Source: Sphaerulina vaccinii (lineage: Eukaryota; Ascomycota; Dothideomycetes; Mycosphaerellales; Mycosphaerellaceae). From it: DNA of 64,000 bases. Positions 1 through 9,290 of the stretch are shown here, piece by piece. A program made the translations under genes and the position numbers. The notes beneath the pieces are model-generated. The model worked only from the letters and a program-made list of their open reading frames with translations. It ran no database searches and had not been told where the DNA came from. Numbering within the stretch: the stretch's first letter is position 1; every line of letters begins with the position of its first letter. The DNA lies in NCBI GenBank assembly GCA_022570795.1, contig JAKUDP010000012.1, forward strand, positions 186,001 to 250,000, written 5' to 3'.

Positions 1-117
1 TGCGGGTGCCAGATGGAAAAGGCTCAGATACACGAAGAAGAAGACGGCAAGCACCAAGTATCTTCTCGGGAGCGCGGTGAATCGTCCTTGCCTGAAGATA
101 CTGCCAATGTCTAGCAT
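1..117 (-). CDS. N-terminal end of a type II membrane protein (partial)
   Basis: The reading frame starts at an ATG (117-115) and runs off the left edge of the window, giving only 39 residues. The visible part has a short basic cytosolic stretch (FRQGRFTALPRRY), then a strongly hydrophobic segment (LVLAVFFFVYLSLFHLA, residues about 21-37). That is the layout of a single-pass type II Golgi or ER protein such as a fungal glycosyltransferase, or of an uncleaved signal anchor. The catalytic part lies outside the window, so the family cannot be named. It is divergently oriented to the elongin C gene, with about 230 bases between the two starts. Confidence 0.5.
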   Translation of the reverse strand, partial: MLDIGSIFRQGRFTALPRRYLVLAVFFFVYLSLFHLAPA

Positions 118-348
118 AGCGACGGGAAGCAGCGCTAGCTGCAGGCTATACGGCCGTGTACATGGTGAAGTGGAGAGAGAGTAAATGGCCTGAAATGAAA
201 GTGAAGTCTGCCAATGGAAATGGAAGGAACGCGTCATTGCCACGAAAAGAAGTCATGGCACTCCAATACTTAGCCTTCAAACGACCAAACGCGCCTTGAG
301 CACCAACTTTGTTCACCAACATCGACATTACGAAAACAGATTTACAAG

Positions 349-828
349 ATGGCATCCGAGGGGTTATCTGAGTACATCACCCTGGTCTCACAAGAAAACC
401 ATACCTTCGTCATCCGACGCTCAGCAGCCAACATCAGCGGCGCGATCAAACGCATGTTGGACCCAGCTAGTATGTGGCAATGAAGACTTGCACTCCATGG
501 TAGATAAAACTGACATGTTCTTGATGGAGATGGCTTTCGGGAGTCTCGAACAGGAATTTGCAAATTTGATAACATCAAGTAATGGCTCTCGAGTCTGAGG
601 GTGCAGAAAGCTTCCTGCTAATGACATCGCAGTGCCTTAGTCCTCGAAAAGGTCTGCGAATACCTGTACTACAACGAGAAGCACAAGGACTCCAAGGACG
701 TGCCAGATATGGATATACCAGCAGAGCTGTGTCTGGAGATTCTTATGGCCGCTGACTATCTTAATGGTATGCATATGATCATGAATATGGTAGTGACCTG
801 TGGCAAAGCTGACACATTGGCAGTGTGA
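349..828 (+). CDS. ELC1: Elongin C (Skp1/BTB-fold ubiquitin-ligase adaptor)
   Basis: Four exons (349-469, 530-578, 633-766, 824-828) join in frame to give 102 residues, the usual size of elongin C. The product opens with ASEGLSEYITLVSQENH and follows the elongin C BTB/POZ fold to its end in ILMAADYLNV. Recognisable blocks are FVIRRSAANISGAIKRML, the variable loop plus KFDNI, VLEKVCEYLYY, and IPAELCLEILMAADYL. Elongin C bridges elongin A or SOCS-box/VHL-type substrate receptors to cullins; in yeast it acts with Ela1 on stalled RNA polymerase II. Introns are 60, 54 and 57 bases, all GT-AG. The last coding exon is only five bases (the end of Val and the TGA), an unusual but consistent ending. 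Exon ends are my own splicing. Confidence 0.88.
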
Positions 829-967
829 GTTGGGGTTGGGGAATGCCCATATGCGCAGATGATGACCTTAGCATGGAGTCTGGAGTTTTTATGGGTCTCA
901 AGGTCTACTACAATGTATCTGGCACAATGCTGGAAGCGCAATCGCCAGACTAGAGCTGGTTCTATGG

Positions 968-2162
968 CTAGGAGAAAGCATTTCTGTTTCGCATCTCCTG
1001 CGCCATCTTCAACAGAGCATATAAGGTCTGCGTTCTGGGAACATCAACTCCAACAGCCCGAGCCTGTCTTAGCACATTGCCCACGATCGACTCCAGTTCT
1101 AGACCTCGCCCAGCTGCCCAATCGTGCCACATGCTTGGTTTGCTGCCACTCGTGTCGTCCTTGACGCCCTGCAAAACTGCCTCAATAGTTGGCAGCGTTT
1201 CCAGAAGTGGTGCACCTAGCACCTTTACACCAACATCCAGAATTTCGCGCATAACGCCAGCCACGTGAGTGTATAGCTCTGGGTCAAGACCCGTTGCCTG
1301 CGTCGTGCAGCCTCCGGCAAGGACTGTGGTCGGGTTGATACTGGCGTTGATAGCAGTCTTATGCCTGAAAGTAGTAGGTAGAAGCGTTAGCTAGTATCTC
1401 TGAACACGCAGACTGTCTCATTAGTGCCTGTCCTCAAGCTCAGCGCCTGAGTGGGTGAGACACCGAAGAGATAGCTTGCCTTCTGTCTACTACTTTACTT
1501 ACCATCGTGCGAATTGCATCCCAGTATGCGGAAGGACGTCAACATCTGGAATACTGGCAGCTCTGAGCAAAGCTGCGAAGTCTTCGGTACTTCTTCGTGC
1601 AAGTTCGTCCTCCGTCGTTGTTGCATCTGGCGTGTAGGGTCCAATGGTAGTCCGCGTCCAGTGGGCATGCTCGATATGGCCTGGGCTGGGCTGCGAAACA
1701 GAAGTTCTAGGGTATCTTAGTGCAAGTATCGGAGCAAGACAGTTGATTCGCTCACCTCGTCACTGCACTGATGATGGGACTTGACGAGAATCTCATCCTG
1801 TATGGCTCTTCTATGCCTAACCCGTTCTGAAAAACCACGATACTTGACTTATCGTCAACCAAACCTTCAGCCAGAGCACTTGGATCTCCTAATACTTTGG
1901 TCGTAACAATCAAGTAGTCCCATAGTAGCTTGTTCTGATCTTTGGTCTTCCGGGCTTCTTCTACACTTCCGAACGTATATGCTGGCTTGAATGTTGTGTC
2001 GCCAAATATCGGACTTGTGACTCTGATTCCATGCTTCTTGATCGCGCTGTAATTCGATCGGCAAACCGCTGAGACTTTCGTGCCGGACACTGTCGACAAA
2101 CGTGATGCGTAAAAAGCGCCAATGGCTCCAGTGCCAATGACAAGGATGTTCCTTGGAGGCAT
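968..2162 (-). CDS. 2-dehydropantoate 2-reductase (ketopantoate reductase, PanE/ApbA family)
   Basis: Three exons (2162-1756, 1706-1503, 1364-968) give 335 residues. The N-terminal Rossmann domain starts with PRNILVIGTGAIGAFYASRL (GxGxxG), and the central part carries VVFQNGLGIEEPY, typical of the family. The C-terminal helical domain includes the catalytic-region blocks RWHKTAINASINP and a conserved serine/aspartate region near SMWHDW. The enzyme reduces 2-dehydropantoate to pantoate with NADPH in pantothenate/CoA synthesis; fungi carry several paralogues, some of unknown substrate, so the reaction is inferred from family. I chose the start at 2162 because the nucleotide-binding motif follows it directly; an in-frame ATG 33 codons upstream overlaps the MITE repeat. 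Intron 2 (1365-1502) is an introner-like element, and a MITE sits 67 bases upstream. Confidence 0.85.
1365..1502 (-). repeat. Introner-like element, copy A (intron 2 of the PanE gene)
   Basis: This 138-base intron is two to three times longer than other introns here. It closely resembles the first intron of the unrelated aspartic protease gene at 4583-4729: both have AGTAGTAGGTAGAAG near the 3' splice side, then a matching stretch through CGTTAGC..AGTATCTCTGAA.ACGCAG.CTGTCTCAT, and a shared TGAGACACCG block. Its two ends are inverted repeats of each other (AGTAGTAGacAGAAG against AGTAGTAGgtAGAAG), with a second inner pair TGTCTCA/TGAGACA, so the RNA can fold into a long hairpin bringing the splice sites together. 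Sequence sharing between introns of unrelated genes plus strong foldback are the features of introner-like elements in Dothideomycetes. Confidence 0.85.
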
Positions 2163-2220
2163 GGAGGATTGTTTTGCATGTGACAAGAAGATCACAACTG
2201 GAAGTGTGAGTGGAAAGCTC
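2163..2220 (-). promoter_or_regulatory. Proximal 5' flank of PanE gene, interrupted by MITE
   Basis: The 58 bases between the PanE start codon and the target duplication of the MITE are all that remains of contiguous upstream DNA. The original promoter has therefore been pushed about 500 bases away, unless transcription now starts within the element. No clear TATA box was seen. Confidence 0.35.
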
Positions 2221-2229
2221 GGGACACGA

Positions 2230-2723
2230 CAAAGTGTGTCCGGACAGTCCAAACCCGACATCTAACATCCAACTTGTTTGATTAGAAATTGAAGGGTGGC
2301 ACACCTAACACATTCATTTATATCGGCTTATGCACGATTCATAACTTCATACCAAAGTGAATCTAGCAAAGGAGGCAAGCTTGCGAGCGAAGTGAGTACC
2401 CTCGGAGATCTTCGAGGAGAGAGGGAGGTTTTCAAAATCGACTGGAAGCGACGCAGAAGTCGCAGAGACAGGTACGATACCCGACTGCGCGAGGCAAGCA
2501 CGTCGTCCAAAAGTGGTCGCCAAGAATCGATTATATCCGTTAAAACCAGCCTGAAAGGCGAGTTTAAGCGCTCCTCGAAGGAAGCAGGCCGCCCGTACGA
2601 CTTCAAAGCTCTCGAAGAGTCTGTTGCTACTCGTCGAGACAGTAAATAAGACGACATTGTTCTTATGCACGACTTATGAATTGGATGTTGGATGTTGGGT
2701 TTGGACTGTCCGGACGCACTTTG
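2230..2723. mobile_element. Mutator-like MITE, 494 bp, 43-bp TIRs, 9-bp target duplication
   Basis: Bases 2230-2272 and 2681-2723 are inverted repeats of 43 bases with 40 matches, beginning CAAAGTG and containing GTCCGGACAGTCCAAACCC. The element is flanked on both sides by the same nine bases, GGGACACGA (2221-2229 and 2724-2732), adjoining the repeat ends exactly. A 9-base target duplication with long terminal repeats is characteristic of Mutator-like elements; hAT elements make 8 and Tc1/mariner make TA. The interior (about 408 bases) has an open frame on both strands (117 codons forward, about 138 reverse) but nothing resembling a transposase. I therefore call it non-autonomous. It lies just upstream of the PanE gene. 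Confidence 0.85.
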
Positions 2724-2732
2724 GGGACACGA

Positions 2733-3254
2733 TCTCCACTTCACGCCCTACAGAGTATGCCAAGAAGAAACGGTGTCTCAGACTTATTGCCATCATATGG
2801 CAATGTATGTAATCTCTTCTACGCATTTCATATTGGGGTAACATTTCACTAATCGTTCTAGCTGTTAGCAGTTTTGAGTGAGGAGAGGAGGATTAAGCGA
2901 CCAAGGCTGGAGGAAAATGAACGTTGCCGCTATGCACTGTCTCTTCGCTGAGCTGTATAGACGGTTGCGATTGCGAGAGACATTAGACACGATGTCTGGA
3001 TTTCGGTACAACCACTCCGTTCCCAATGTCGAGAGATGATAGCACCCCGACGCTGCTCGAAGTGGCATAGACAATGCGACTTGGCAGAGAGCCCGTCAAC
3101 GATCATATGGAGTGGCCCTTGGACTACTGTAGGTATCGAATCATTGTTCTTTCGCTCATAACTTTTGAGCTAGGTATGCTATGAGCACACATCTGTCTCA
3201 GGTCTCTGTCGTCTATACACCTCTCTCGAAGCGTCTGAAGTCGCTACGGCCGGC
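2733..3254. other. Intergenic, no gene seen
   Basis: This stretch lies between the MITE and the stop codon of the aspartic protease. It presumably holds the protease 3' UTR. Short open frames are present but none has a recognisable domain or a convincing start. Confidence 0.5.
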
Positions 3255-4771
3255 TTAGTTCTGCTCGGCCACGCCGAAACGCATGTTTCCTCCATCGAAG
3301 ACAGCAAATATCTGCTTGAGGAAGACGTCGCCTAGGATCTGCATGTCCATTGGTCCTGCTTGCAAGCCACCCATGCATTGACCCAGATCTCCGCCATCGT
3401 TATTACCAGTGAACGCCAAATAGGTCATGTCCTCGCCCTTGACGGTGAAGAAGTGGCCGCCAATGTCGATGGAGAGATCCGGCATGGTTGTACCACATGG
3501 GTAGACGTAAGCGCCGCTCGGCTCCGACTCCACGGATCCAGGGATCTCTGCGTAGTATGCCGCCACCACATTGGAGTCGAGGTAGAGCAAAGAGGTACCA
3601 GTATCAGCGATGGCAGGGAGGCACTCTCCGTTGCACGTGAGTGTCTGATTTGCGCCGATTCGGATTCTCGGCACCGTGATCTGCCACCAGCCCTGCGAGT
3701 TGTCGACATCCGTGTAGTAGATATCTCCAGTGAACTTGCTGTTGTCGATGACGCCAAATTCGTACGTGCCGGCGCCCATGTTGTCCTTCAAATTGGCAGT
3801 AAACAATGGTTCGGAGAGGTCGTTCATGACGTTCTCGAAGAATGTCTTCTGCGGAGTGGCCTTGCTGGTTGTCGTTACTCGATTGATGCTGCTGAAGCCA
3901 AGACCAAGTAAGCCATCGCTGGCATCATCCGCAATGAACGAGTCGCCGACTTTGTTAGCGAGCTCAATGCACTGCTTGTCGACTGTCGAACCGCCCACGT
4001 CAACCGCGTCGAAGCCCACAGCACCAGATGCTCCGCTGCCATCGCCATACTGGATTGACCAGGAACCACCCTCGAGCTTAGTGTAGGATGGACTTGAAGA
4101 AGGGTCGTACGCAGAGTGGTTGCCGATGGAGGAAGCCGGGAGCAAGGTCGAGAAGACCCACCTGAGAAAATTAGCATCTCTGATGATAAGCGCGCTCGGC
4201 GGGGAGCGGGGACTTACAAGTCAGCGGAACCAGTGTCAAAGTTGAGGTTGAAGGACTGGCCACCGATGATGACTGGCGATAGGTACTCAATCTCGTTTGC
4301 CTCGGGAGTAGCATTCACCTCGCCGTCCTCACTGCCTTGAGCGGAGGTAGCATTTGGGTAGCTGGCTGGAGTGGCGGTGCTCTGGGATGCAGATACTGTG
4401 CTCAGGGTGCTGATGGACGCCGAAGTGCCGTATTCGGTGCTTGAAGCGGTGGGCTCGGACTCAATAACGACGATAGACCAGTCGTATTTCTGGTGAGTGC
4501 GGATGAAGTCGTCGAGTGGGCCTTGCTGCGTGCGGCCACGGACTGGCGTCTTGAACGAGCGCTTCTGCAGACGCGAAGGCAACTAAAAGTAGTAGGTAGA
4601 AGGGTTAGCAAGTATCTCTGAAAACGCAGGCTGTCTCATCAAGTGTCTGTCTCTGAGCTCAGCACCTCAGTGGATGTGGGCTCAGTGAGACACCGTCAAT
4701 AGCGCAAGCCCTCTGCCTACCACACTTACTGCCAATGCTGTGCTGGCGACGAGCAAAATTAGGAAGAGCAT
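3255..4771 (-). CDS. Secreted pepsin-type aspartic protease (peptidase A1)
   Basis: Three exons (4771-4730, 4582-4218, 4161-3255) encode 437 residues. Exon 1 encodes only a signal peptide (MLFLILLVASTALA). A basic propeptide (SRLQKRSFKTPVRGR) and a Ser/Thr-rich linker follow, then the bilobal protease. Both catalytic motifs are intact: DTGS at about residue 130, in IGGQSFNLNFDTGSADLW, and DTGT at about 322, in LPAIADTGTSLLY. The flap motif YGDGS is at about 174, and two late cysteines (CNGEC, YPCGTT..GQCMGG) fit the family disulphides. The length matches secreted fungal penicillopepsin/endothiapepsin-like enzymes. It should act outside the cell at acid pH in nutrient acquisition or host interaction. 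The long intron between signal peptide and propeptide is introner-like copy B. Confidence 0.93.
4583..4729 (-). repeat. Introner-like element, copy B (intron 1 of the aspartic protease)
   Basis: This 147-base intron aligns along nearly its whole length with the 138-base intron of the PanE gene 3 kb away, in the same orientation relative to transcription. Shared blocks are AGTAGTAGGTAGAAG, AGTATCTCTGAA and CTGTCTCAT, an AGCTCAGC.CCT core, and TGAGACACCG. The ends form an imperfect inverted repeat (GTAGGcAGAgGG against GTAGGtAGAaGG), with an inner TGTCTCA/TGAGACA pair. The host genes share no coding similarity, so this is a dispersed intron family rather than gene duplication. It falls exactly between the signal-peptide exon and the propeptide exon. 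Confidence 0.85.
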
Positions 4772-5728
4772 GATTCTCGCCTTGTCGTCAATTTCGTGAA
4801 GCGAGCGTGGTATTCGTGTTTCGCGTGATTAGAATACGAGGTCGAAAAGAGTGTGTGTGTCGAAGTTGAAGTGAAGTCTTGAAATGTCGAAAAGAAGGAA
4901 GGTGCGCCTGCGCTTGCGCTTGGGAAGGAACGTGAGAATCTGTACAAAGTGAAGCTACGCAAAGTTGAACAAAGTCGTCAATTGTCAGTTGAAGTCGGAC
5001 ACCAACAACGACTTGACATGTCGCACAAGCGAATGGCCAAGGTCTCGGCTGCACAACCAGCACTCCTCGATGTGCATGCCACCAGCCGCACGCATGCATC
5101 TCAGCGGCATCATCGTGCGCCTCCCCTACACAACGCACCAATGTTTGAGATGCTCGTCTCCCATTGTCCTGCTTACCAAACCCAGGCTGCGACCGAGACC
5201 AGCGTCGTCATCTCCCAACGCGCTCTCCGCCACGGCGGCTGTCAGGGCGTTGTGTAGCAAACGGTGCAGCTGCCGCAGCCATTCTGAAGCGCTCAAGAGC
5301 CACGCACGCTCTGCGCCCTTTTTCTGCATCTAAGACTGTTTCTCAAGATGCGACTGGTCCCATTTGCAGACTACCGCGTTTCATGCGGCCCCTCGAGATC
5401 TCCAGACTGTCAAATCTGCAGCGCGACGCGCTTGATGTTCTGCTGAAGTTCAGAAGCAGGGGCACGCGTTGTTTCAGAAGCACAGTCGTGCGACATGGGT
5501 CGGTAAAACGGCCGATCACGGAAGAGACATCGGCGAGAACCTCCTTCGCGCTTACAAGGCACACACACGGTTTGTTATCAGCCAACTTCGCCGTGTTTGC
5601 TTCTTTTCCTCGACTTCATCTCAACTCGCTGCGCAACAATGGAAGCAGAAGCACGAGAGGCCGATTAACTGGATCTGACTAACTTGATTCTGCGACTATG
5701 TACAGGACATTGGGTATTCATCAACTTT
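4772..5728. other. Intergenic: protease promoter and ADH 3' flank
   Basis: The stretch lies upstream of the aspartic protease start and downstream of the alcohol dehydrogenase stop. A forward open frame of 172 codons (5164-5682) is present, but its composition is irregular and no motif is visible, so I do not call it a gene. A CT/GA-rich and TG-rich part near 4840-4930 is likely protease 5' UTR or promoter. Confidence 0.45.
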
Positions 5729-6953
5729 CTACTTCGAGGTATCAACGACATATCGACCAGCGATAGCTCCCTTGTGCATCAGGTCGTACACCTTCTGGAG
5801 TTCAGACAGACCAACTACCTGGAAAGGAGCCTTGATGACACCGCGACGGAAGAACTCGATCGCCTCGGAGCTGTCCTTGCGGTTACCGACGTACGAGCCG
5901 CGAATGGTAACCATCTTGATGACAGACTCGAAGACGGGTGCGCGCAGGTATGCGCCGGCTGGCAGACCAATGCAGATGACAGTTCCTCGAGGTCGGACGT
6001 ACTGGAGCACGTTAGTCACCTGTTATTGGCAACGACTAGTCAAAAGCATGGACTTACTTCAGCAGCTTGCTGGAAGGGCTTCTCGTTGACAGCCACGAGG
6101 ATCACAGCGTGTGGACCAAGACCGTCTTCAGTGGCGGCCTGGACATCCTTGACCACGTTCTGGCTCGTGGCGAAATCGACGAAGGCGTATGAGCCGAGCT
6201 GCTCCAAGCACACTATGTCGGGTCAGCATTGACAGTACATCGCAAAGATCGTCTCGACGACTTACTCTTCCTCTTCTCATCACCACTATCAATGGCAATG
6301 GTCTTGAGGCCCATAGCGCGGGCGTACTGCTGTGCAAGGGAACCGAGACCACCACCAGCACCAACGATCGCGACAGTCTGACCTGGCTTGGCGCCAGACT
6401 CCTTCAGGCCCTTGTACACGGTGATACCGGCGCAGAGAACTGGTGAAATGGCGGCGAGATCGCAATCCTTTGGAATGCGAGCAGCGTGTGCTGCCTTAGC
6501 AATGCAGTACTGCTGGAAGGAACCATCGACTGTGTAGCCGGAGAGGAGGGCCTTTGCGCAGAGTGGTTCATCGGATGTCTGGCAGAAGTCGCACTGCAAG
6601 CAAGAACCATTGATCCACTTGACACCTGCGTAGTCTCCGCTATGGACTCTGTCAGCTTCTGCTTCACCATACACGCTTGTACAATGCTCTTACAGTTGCC
6701 AGTCTTGGACGAGGCTTCCCATAGCAACCACGACACCAGCACCCTCGTGTCCACCAACGAGTGGAAGTTTGGTGGGGAGTGGCCAGTCACCGTTCACGGC
6801 GTGCAAGTCGGTGTGGCAGACGCCGGAGTACTTGATGTTCACGAGAATCTCATCTGGACCTGGCTTCTGTACTGGAATTTGCTTGTAAACGACTGGTCCG
6901 CCAGTCTTCTCGACGACCTGCGCCCATTGGGTGTCTGGAACCTGTCCGGCCAT
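5729..6953 (-). CDS. ADH1: Zinc-dependent alcohol dehydrogenase (Adh1 type)
   Basis: Four exons (6953-6694, 6639-6266, 6212-6058, 6019-5729) encode 359 residues of a medium-chain dehydrogenase. Catalytic zinc ligands are in GVCHTD (Cys46) and GGHEGAG (His69, Glu70), with the third Cys in VLCAGITVYKGLK. The structural zinc cysteines are 100, 103, 106 and 114 (GSCLQCDFCQTSDEPLC). The NAD-binding glycine motif is VGAGGGLGSLAQQYA. The C-terminal part (PRGTVICIGLPAGAYLRAPVF, IRGSYVGNRKDS) is that of the yeast Adh1-Adh5 group, which interconvert ethanol and acetaldehyde in fermentation or ethanol use. There is no evident mitochondrial presequence, so it is probably cytosolic. Introns are 54, 53 and 38 bases; the 38-base one is short. 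Confidence 0.93.
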
Positions 6954-7174
6954 TGCTGTATTATCTGATATGGGGAGTAGAAGATTGATGGAGGGGGTGG
7001 ATGCTACGCTCTCGTTGATCGAGCTCGATGAGTGATGAGAGCAAGAAAGGGCGTAGCAGGGCCTACTTGTATCTTTCTGGGCTCCATCAGATAATCTCCA
7101 ATGCCTCGACCCCTCCTTCTATCGACGCTCGAAAGGAGGGGCACACGTGTGCAGGATGATCGGACAGATGGTAT
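6954..7174 (-). promoter_or_regulatory. ADH upstream region
   Basis: This is the 5' flank of the alcohol dehydrogenase. It contains purine/pyrimidine-rich runs (GGAGTAGAAGATTGATGGAGGG and its surroundings) typical of fungal core promoters, but no TATA box I would defend. Confidence 0.35.
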
Positions 7175-7702
7175 ATGCCCTCATTATCAGCCCACTGCGC
7201 AAGCATTCCTGGAGACTGGCGTGAGATCGAACGGGGCTACGGACTGTACCGTGCATTGAAGGTTCTTGCGCACACCGGATCCCTGCAGGTTAAGTCAGTC
7301 CAAGCTGTCTGCCTAGCTGCATCCGCTCCCAACCCACCTGCAGATCTTTGGCGCAGACGATGCGCAACTGGACTGTATCCGGACAGGGCGCACACTGGGC
7401 CAGTCGATCGAACGCTTCCTCACAGCAGAATTCATTGCAGGTTCCAGCCCCTTCAAGGAGCTAGGCGCAGACGCAATCCTGTTAGAGCTCTAGGAACTCT
7501 GCGGGGAGGATGCTGCGCCGTAGGTCTGGGACTGAGCTGTAACTGCGTATCGAAAGCAGTTGCAGCTGGCTGTATGGCGCAGCAAAGACTTCTACTGGCT
7601 CATATGAGCTCGGGCGACCGCACGCGGACTATGTTCAGCCAGGCGTCTGCAACCAGAGTCCTGCCATGTTGGACCCGACTGGATCCAACAGGGAAGCTTT
7701 GA
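7175..7702 (+). pseudogene. Decayed coding remnant with C-to-T stop codons
   Basis: From ATG 7175 a coding-like frame reads to a possible intron (GTTAAGT near 7289 to CCTGCAG near 7343). It continues in phase as IFGADDAQLDCIRTGR..SIERFLTAEFIAG, up to a TAG near 7492. Beyond that stop the same frame still looks like protein (CGEDAAP, AVTAYRKQLQLAVW, SKDFYWLI) but is broken by TAG, TGA and TGA. All four stops are one C-to-T change away from CAG or CGA. This looks like an old gene or transposon remnant hit by transitions, possibly repeat-induced point mutation. I do not recognise the family; the intron and frame are inferred. Confidence 0.35.
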
Positions 7703-9290
7703 TAGCTGCTGATTGTGGCTGTTCTGTTCCTGTACTAGCCGCCTTGAAGCTTCCGGAATGCCCTGTGTGGATTCTGATCATGCGCTGGTCCTGACCAATG
7801 GCTCGCACGGGTCGGCGGAAGTATCTTGGCGCTCGTGAACGCCGAGCATCGCGAATCTGCCACGTTCACGACTTGAATGTCTGAACGAGCACTTGTATTC
7901 GCAGGTGTACCGCTGCTGGGTGTAAGTCGTCGAAAGCACGCAGTCATCTGCACGCGCTTGTAAGATTTCGCCGTGTGGCCTGATGGCTTGGTAAATCCCA
8001 TGCAATGCCAATCGGCCTTCATCCCGGCGTTCGTTCCGGGCTTAAGACCTCCACTCTCGTCGGCGTACGTCTGCGTAGACATGCGTGGCACTCATATGGA
8101 GTCGAAATTCAGAGTCATAACCAGCGCAAAGAAAGCGGCAACAACTTGCCGCACATTTATTGACAGCCGGGACATCAAGGTGAGCACCTTAATGGTAAGT
8201 CAAGTCAACATAAAGTGGTGGAGACGAGAGCAAAATATCGCTCACTTTCGCAGCAATCCCTACGACAAGCATTGATCGAGATCGACTTTCCCATACAGAC
8301 ACACAGGCAACTCGCACGATTCCATTGTCGGACATCCGCCTATCCCATCATGTTCGCGTCAAAAGGCTGTGGCCAGCTGGAAGTACGGCTGTGAGAGCCG
8401 GAAGAGATCATACTACAAGTTCTTGAGTGTGCTGAGGCTCTGGATATGACCTGGCTATGCTGGGCATGCCTCCGTCACTGCAGCGCAGTCATGATTCTTG
8501 GTGTCTACCAGACCAGAAATTAGAACAAGTGATCGATACGATAAGGCAAAACGGATTTACCCATTGCTCCTTTGCGCCACGATTCGGCACCGGCATTCTG
8601 AGCTTGACCAGTTGACAGTCGACAGGCCTTCGTTCGGACAGTCCTCAGCGCACTCTTCTGACTGGGAGAGCCCATCGACCAGGTTGCAGTGTATCGTTGA
8701 CGATGGAAACGAGCAGTGCAGGAATCTTCCTGTCTCGTTTTGCGCATGAGATGCTCATCCAAGTGCCCATCTCAAGGTTTCGTAGCCAAATGCGGGGAAG
8801 GGTCCATCCTACTGAGTCTAAAACACCTGCAGCTGAACTATAGCTTCGGAAATCCACTGCCGTTGACATGGTAGCTCCACCCTTCCACGAAGCTGGCGAA
8901 ATCATGATTGGCAGGCGGAAGGGATGCTGCAGCCAAAATTATAGCGCATGAGCTGTCGTATGACATGTTGCGTGGTCCAGGCGCGATCATTGAGCAAAAC
9001 TTATTCGAGGCTGTATACCAAAGCCCGACCTAACAGCCACAGGCTTGAAACTATCAAGTAACGGCTGTCAGCTGGCAAGAAGATCTCCAAGTCACCAGCT
9101 ATGAACAGACAGCTCTTTGGCAGCTCGAGCTTCTCATACACTCAATACAGAAGAGGAGGCTTTTAGGGCATTGCTGGAGTGCCAACCAGGCTGTTTCATC
9201 ACTAGCTGTAGTCTGGACCAGCTGGATCAATGGGACCGTCCAAATCCCGGTGCCGACACCGAACCTGCGCAGCAGCTCGCGAACTCGATG
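7703..9290. other. Gene-poor stretch, no supportable gene
   Basis: Only short overlapping open frames are present on both strands. The longest is 118 codons on the minus strand at 7735-8091, where a second minus-strand frame overlaps it. None has a domain, a signal peptide or a convincing splice pattern. With its two neighbours this makes about 2.9 kb of non-genic or decayed DNA between the ADH and Lon genes. Confidence 0.45.

Noticed and set aside
2163..2261. Upstream in-frame ATG of the PanE gene (33 extra residues)
   Set aside because: The extension lies partly in the MITE terminal repeat, and the Rossmann motif begins right after the ATG at 2162.
3360..3911. 183-codon forward ORF inside the aspartic protease
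   Set aside because: Antisense shadow of the protease coding sequence; no independent evidence.
5164..5682. 172-codon forward ORF between the protease and ADH genes
   Set aside because: Arg/Ser-rich irregular composition, no motif, overlaps regulatory DNA; looks like a chance frame.
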